Assembly (NCBI GenBank): GCA_018969885.1
Contig: JAGWXN010000107.1
Location: forward strand, 1 to 10,135
DNA: 10,135 bases
From: Betaproteobacteria bacterium
GTDB taxonomy: Bacteria > Pseudomonadota > Gammaproteobacteria > Burkholderiales > Burkholderiaceae
Direction of reading: 5' to 3'
The position numbers and the translations under genes were made by a program. Below are positions 6,835-10,135 of this stretch, piece by piece (the stretch's first letter is position 1; each line of letters opens with the position of its first letter). Below the pieces are notes generated by a model. The model was not told the origin of the DNA, did not search any database, and saw only the letters and a list, made by a program, of their open reading frames with translations.

Positions 6835-8233
6835 ATCGCTCAGACTGCATGTCTTCTTTCATATTCTCATTGCGGCAATAGCGATTGTTTTTGCCAATCG
6901 ACTGATCGGGCAATATATGCTCTCCGAGCAGTTGACCGAGCGTTTGAAGCGGGAAATGGCGCTGACTGTTTTTCGTTGCGCGAATGATCTTGAAGATCAT
7001 TCGCGGTACACGCTTTGCGCTTCAAGCCTAGACAGGGGAAGCCTCACCGCTTCAATGGCTGACTACCATGGGCTCTGTCCTCCATCACTGGCTACGGCCG
7101 GGCCCGAAATCATCGATATCTGTCGCCACTTTCGAACCGACACCGCCTACTGGACCGAGGTCGAGGTTGAGTCAAAACAAGGTGCGTTTCTGAGCGAAAA
7201 AATGATCGGGTCTGAACGATGGTACGCGGCGCGTTCGAGTTACGACTCCGACGCTGCGATGATCGTTATGAAGCGCTCTGATATCTTGGGGTTCTACCAG
7301 CAAATTTGGAGTTTGCGCGACCGGAATCTGGTTTACGTCGCCCCCTTCGTATTGCTGACTCTGATTCTTGTCGCCCTTCACGTCACAGCCGTTGTGATGC
7401 GGCCAATCAAGCAGATGCAGGCATCAATGTCATCGCTTGATCCGGACAATATCGGGAAGTCTGCTCTGCAGCCGGCCCGATTCGTGGAGTTCAAGCCTTT
7501 CATCGCTATCTTTGACGAGCTTAGAACGCGGCTGAGCTCAAGCTTCGATCGTACTCGCCGTTTCGCGGGTAACGCTGCGCATCAGCTGAGAACGCCGCTG
7601 ACTATCCTGCGAGGTAATGCCGAGCAGTTGATTCAGGATATGCCTAACGGGTCCCCCAGCCAGATTCGGGCGCGCATTATGAGCGATGAGATCGATCGCC
7701 TGAACGATACCGTTGAAAAACTGCTACTGCTTTCACAGGCTGACTCGGGGAGCCTCACTCCGCAGTTGGAGGCTGTCGATTTAAGCCAAACGCTCTCGGA
7801 GTTGATCGAGGGTTGGGATTCATTTAATTCTGGACTGCAAATCCAGGCCTTTATCGAGCCAGGTATTCATTGGCGCTGTGACAAGGTTTTACTGTACCAA
7901 CTACTGCTGAATCTGTACGACAATGCAGTCAAGTACAACACCCCTGCAGGGTGGGTAGAGGTTGCCCTCAGTCGGCAAGCGAATCAGTTCAGATTGACGG
8001 TGACTAACCCTACAGCGGGGTTGTCCGACGACCTTCTGAACAATGCATTCGAGCGCTTCTACCGGGGTAAGTTGCCTGGAGGACGGCCTGTCGGCGGTCA
8101 CGGCCTCGGGCTTAGCATTTGCCTTGAAATTGCCAGAGTGCACCAGGCGGTACTGAGCGTCCGTTCGGGATCCGGCAACGTATTTGTGGCTTCGCTGGCT
8201 GGACCGCTTGATCCAGTGCTCTCCCCGTCGTAA
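6827..8233 (+). CDS. Transmembrane sensor histidine kinase of the two-component pair
   Basis: The kinase senses a signal at the periplasmic side and phosphorylates the regulator encoded upstream. The ATG at 6827 overlaps the regulator stop (ATGAGTAA) and gives 468 residues; a TTG at 6821 would add two. Layout: membrane segment about 8-27; periplasmic domain about 29-167 with four Cys (51, 64, 84, 99); membrane segment about 168-190; HAMP from RPI (192-194); phospho-acceptor H252 in AAHQLRTPL; N-box N362/N366 in LNLYDNAVKY; F-box FERFYRG (408-414); G2 box GGHGLGLS (423-430). The G1 position reads TNPTAGL instead of the usual DxGxG; an Asn-Pro variant also occurs in CusS-like kinases, so activity is probable. 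The periplasmic part resembles nothing I can name, so the signal is unknown. GC is much lower than in the first half of the window. Confidence 0.93.
   Translation: MSKSLRLHVFFHILIAAIAIVFANRLIGQYMLSEQLTERLKREMALTVFRCANDLEDHSRYTLCASSLDRGSLTASMADYHGLCPPSLATAGPEIIDICRHFRTDTAYWTEVEVESKQGAFLSEKMIGSERWYAARSSYDSDAAMIVMKRSDILGFYQQIWSLRDRNLVYVAPFVLLTLILVALHVTAVVMRPIKQMQASMSSLDPDNIGKSALQPARFVEFKPFIAIFDELRTRLSSSFDRTRRFAGNAAHQLRTPLTILRGNAEQLIQDMPNGSPSQIRARIMSDEIDRLNDTVEKLLLLSQADSGSLTPQLEAVDLSQTLSELIEGWDSFNSGLQIQAFIEPGIHWRCDKVLLYQLLLNLYDNAVKYNTPAGWVEVALSRQANQFRLTVTNPTAGLSDDLLNNAFERFYRGKLPGGRPVGGHGLGLSICLEIARVHQAVLSVRSGSGNVFVASLAGPLDPVLSPS
6979..7005. repeat. 27-bp near-perfect palindrome inside the kinase gene
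   Basis: The arms at 6979-6991 (CGCGAATGATCTT) and 6993-7005 (AAGATCATTCGCG) are exact reverse complements, 13 bases each, around a single G at 6992. The next base pair outwards does not match. It lies in the coding sequence for residues about 51-60 of the kinase, just after the first membrane segment. With a one-base centre it cannot form a tight RNA hairpin without opening a few inner pairs, so a dimeric protein-binding site is at least as likely as an RNA role. No other copy was noticed in the window. Confidence 0.8.
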
Positions 8234-8246
8234 TGCGTTCAGGTCC

Positions 8247-9986
8247 TCAAAACGAGAGGCTTGCGCTTAACCAGACTCGGTTAATCACCAGTGACCCATC
8301 CTGATCCTTGCCTGTTTCAACGTTGGCGTTTGGATTGACGCCGGTTCGGCGTGCCCACGACGCCCTGAAAGATAAACCTTCGGCAGCTATCCAGTTGGCA
8401 GACAAACCGCCGCCGCGCAGGTAGTAGCGATTGAGTTCGGGGGCACCGCGGTAATCATTGCGTACATTGATTTGAACCGATCCAACGTCATAAAACCCGG
8501 CGATCGTGACCGCAGGAATGACGCGCCAACGTAGCTCTACATTGGCCATTTGGCCAGTTGCACCAGCAGCTTCGCCACTACCGTATGCCCGGATACCGCT
8601 AGAGCCACCCAGCGTAAATTTTTCGGACGAATCAAGGTTCTTGCTAGCCCACTGCCCGGATACTGCCGCAAATACAGAAATGTCCTGGGTGATTGATTGT
8701 TCCTGACTTAGTTTGAAGCGGACTTTGGTGAATTTCCCTGCGGGACCTGCATCCTTGGCCAGCGTCTGTTCGTTTGGTGAACCCGTGAGGTTTAGCGCTC
8801 CCGACGACAGACCGATGCTTGCGACGGTAACGCCCGACTGGCCCATCAATTCGGTGTCCCGGTTACCAAGGATAGTCAGCGAAAAAACCCGGCTTGAATA
8901 TTTGGATGACAGATTGCCCAGGGCAAAGTTGGTGAAATCTCTTTGATCTGCAGCCAGGTTCAAATACAGGTTGCTGGTACGCGATCGGATAAGCGGGTAA
9001 CTCAAATCGAGACCCGTAGTCGTTGAATCTCCGTTTGCATTCAGCTCCTTGGGCAGGCTAATGACGTCGTAATTCAGTTGTGAGGCGTTCAGGCCGAACC
9101 GGAACCCATGCAGACCGATTGGGAAGGTTGCCGCGGCACGCCCGTATTTGCTGCCCGCGGTGTCGGCGAATTGCGTGTTGAACACCCCCCCGGGTGCCGC
9201 AAAATTGTTGACGCTGAACATCGCAGCGGTGCGCCTGGATCCGGTTGCGTAGGAGCCGGTGTTTTCGTGACTGATGTTGCTTTCCAGAAACGGCTTTTCT
9301 AACGCCTGCAGTAACAGATCAGTCTCGGCTTGCTTCTCGCCCTCGACAAGATTTCCCGATACGTAGACCCCTGAGATGTCGTTGGCGATTAGCAGGCCCC
9401 GGTCGATACCCGCGGCGCTCATCGGGCTTCCCGCGGGCTGGCTCGCTTCGATGATCTTGCGAAGGGATTGCAGAGAGCTCGGACGCGGTACGGTCCCCTC
9501 GATACGGACAGACCCCATCACAGCCTCGATCACTTGAATGGTCACCACCCCGTTGACGATATCCTGTTCGGGCAAGAAGACCCTGACCGTCCACCCCGCC
9601 TCGCGGTAACGCTTCGCCACGCGTGCCGCGACCTCCTCAAGTTCCGCAAACGATAGCGGACGTCCTAGGTAGGGTGCGGATACGCGCTCGAGTTCAGCGG
9701 TAGCGATGATCGTGTTACCCGTGATCCTGAATTGACTGACTGTAATGCGGGGACCTGCCGACGGGGGTTGCGCCTGTGGGCGTTTAGGCTGGGTGGGAGG
9801 GAGCAGTCGCGGGAGGCGAAACTGCTGCTCACGGTCGATTTGTTGTTGTAAGGAGCCTGCGTCGACCTGTGCGCCAACCGCCCCAGTCCAGACAGTCAGG
9901 CAGCCCGCAAGAACGATTGCAATTGCGTGAGACCCGTTGGGCATGTGTTGCATCACTTGAAAGCGCTTAAGTGTGTTCGAATCCAT
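8247..9986 (-). CDS. Two-partner secretion outer-membrane transporter (TpsB, FhaC/ShlB/HecB family)
   Basis: TpsB proteins form a 16-stranded outer-membrane barrel that secretes a large partner exoprotein (TpsA: adhesin, haemolysin or contact toxin), recognised in the periplasm by two POTRA domains. Visible in 579 residues: a signal peptide with hydrophobic core about 21-37 and probable cleavage after AVGA (39); a Gln- and Pro-rich segment to about 78; POTRA1 from ITVSQFRITGN (81) to about 156; POTRA2 about 157-230, with the family pattern ISGVYVSGNLVEG; then the barrel. IRAY (465-468, in FTLGGSSGIRAYGSGEA) is the conserved motif of the barrel-plug loop, in the RAY form seen in many relatives. 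The last residue is Phe after SASLS, the usual outer-membrane insertion signal. The start at 9986 has AGGA ten bases upstream; Met12 or Met15 are alternatives. It converges on the kinase gene with a 13-bp gap. Confidence 0.93.
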   Translation of the reverse strand: MDSNTLKRFQVMQHMPNGSHAIAIVLAGCLTVWTGAVGAQVDAGSLQQQIDREQQFRLPRLLPPTQPKRPQAQPPSAGPRITVSQFRITGNTIIATAELERVSAPYLGRPLSFAELEEVAARVAKRYREAGWTVRVFLPEQDIVNGVVTIQVIEAVMGSVRIEGTVPRPSSLQSLRKIIEASQPAGSPMSAAGIDRGLLIANDISGVYVSGNLVEGEKQAETDLLLQALEKPFLESNISHENTGSYATGSRRTAAMFSVNNFAAPGGVFNTQFADTAGSKYGRAAATFPIGLHGFRFGLNASQLNYDVISLPKELNANGDSTTTGLDLSYPLIRSRTSNLYLNLAADQRDFTNFALGNLSSKYSSRVFSLTILGNRDTELMGQSGVTVASIGLSSGALNLTGSPNEQTLAKDAGPAGKFTKVRFKLSQEQSITQDISVFAAVSGQWASKNLDSSEKFTLGGSSGIRAYGSGEAAGATGQMANVELRWRVIPAVTIAGFYDVGSVQINVRNDYRGAPELNRYYLRGGGLSANWIAAEGLSFRASWARRTGVNPNANVETGKDQDGSLVINRVWLSASLSF

Positions 9987-10037
9987 TGCATCGCTATCCT
10001 GTCGCGCGTGTTAGCGGGGGGTGGGGCGTCGATTGTG

Positions 10038-10073
10038 TCACCACAGCACTGGTCCTTTACCCGCCTGTGGTGA
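10038..10073. repeat. Inverted repeat upstream of the TpsB gene
   Basis: TCACCACAG (10038-10046) and CTGTGGTGA (10065-10073) are perfect 9-bp inverted copies separated by 18 bases. No T run follows on either strand, so it does not look like an intrinsic terminator. It sits 52 bp before the TpsB start, overlaps the end of a possible upstream reading frame, and could be an operator or an intercistronic RNA hairpin. Confidence 0.55.
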
Positions 10074-10134
10074 TTACGACGGTCACGGGGAGTGAGATCG
10101 CAGCCGTCGATTCGATGACCAGAGCCTCTTGCTG
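10057..10134 (-). CDS. Possible C-terminal end of a gene upstream of tpsB (partial, unidentified)
   Basis: On the minus strand, a frame entering from the window edge runs for 25 codons and stops at TAA (10057-10059), 70 bp before the TpsB start. It ends ESTAAISLPVTVVITTGG. Eighteen of its 25 third positions are G or C, and the peptide alternates hydrophobic and small residues as a beta-rich protein would. Position on the same strand directly before tpsB would suit a TpsA exoprotein gene or another member of the same operon, but nothing in 25 residues identifies a family. A second frame on the same strand is also open here, though with poorer codon use, so this may not be coding. Confidence 0.35.
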   Translation of the reverse strand, partial: QQEALVIESTAAISLPVTVVITTGG

Positions 10135-10135
10135 G

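Noticed and set aside
8267..8284. Inverted repeat TTAACC-N6-GGTTAA near the 3' end of the TpsB gene, considered as a terminator for the convergent genes.
   Set aside because: Six pairs only, AT-rich stem, no following T run on either strand, and it lies inside coding sequence. Too weak to call.
9897..9908. Lipobox-like LAGC at residues 26-29 of the TpsB signal peptide.
   Set aside because: TpsB transporters are barrels, not lipoproteins; the hydrophobic core continues past the Cys to a better signal peptidase I site after AVGA.

Overview
The window looks like a chromosomal segment of a high-GC betaproteobacterium, of Rhodocyclales/Burkholderiales type. This rests on the gene set (a suhB whose product begins MHPMLN like E. 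coli SuhB, divergent from trmJ and followed by a short-form cysE) and on high GC in the first 6 kb. It is an inference, not a database match.

Region 1 (1-3434, + strand) is the end of an operon for a heterotetrameric, folate-linked amine oxidase/dehydrogenase. It holds the large alpha subunit (soxA type, 5' end cut by the window edge) and the gamma subunit (soxG type), which overlap. The operon appears to end at a Rho-independent terminator that lies inside the 3' coding end of the convergent suhB gene. The complex could be sarcosine oxidase or the related N-methylglutamate dehydrogenase. The deciding neighbours lie upstream of the window.

Region 2 (3399-6047) is housekeeping: suhB on the minus strand, with an unusual Ala/Thr-rich and basic tail; then, after only 37 bp, the divergent trmJ (tRNA ribose methyltransferase); then cysE (serine acetyltransferase, first step of cysteine synthesis).

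Region 3 (6048-10135) differs in composition. A sampled soxA line is 44/60 G+C, two histidine-kinase lines are 25/60 and 30/60, and a tpsB line is 30/60. It encodes an OmpR-type response regulator and an overlapping transmembrane histidine kinase on the + strand. Tail to tail with them, only 13 bp away, is a TpsB/FhaC/ShlB-type outer-membrane transporter on the minus strand. Upstream of tpsB on the minus strand there is a possible C-terminal fragment of another gene, which could be the secreted partner (TpsA) but is too short to identify. The likely picture is an acquired module of sensor, regulator and two-partner secretion inserted after cysE.

The most striking unexplained sequence is a 27-bp near-perfect palindrome (13-bp arms, 1-bp centre) inside the kinase's sensor-coding region. 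I see no tRNA, rRNA, CRISPR array, transposase or integrase, and no gene-free stretch over 300 bp.
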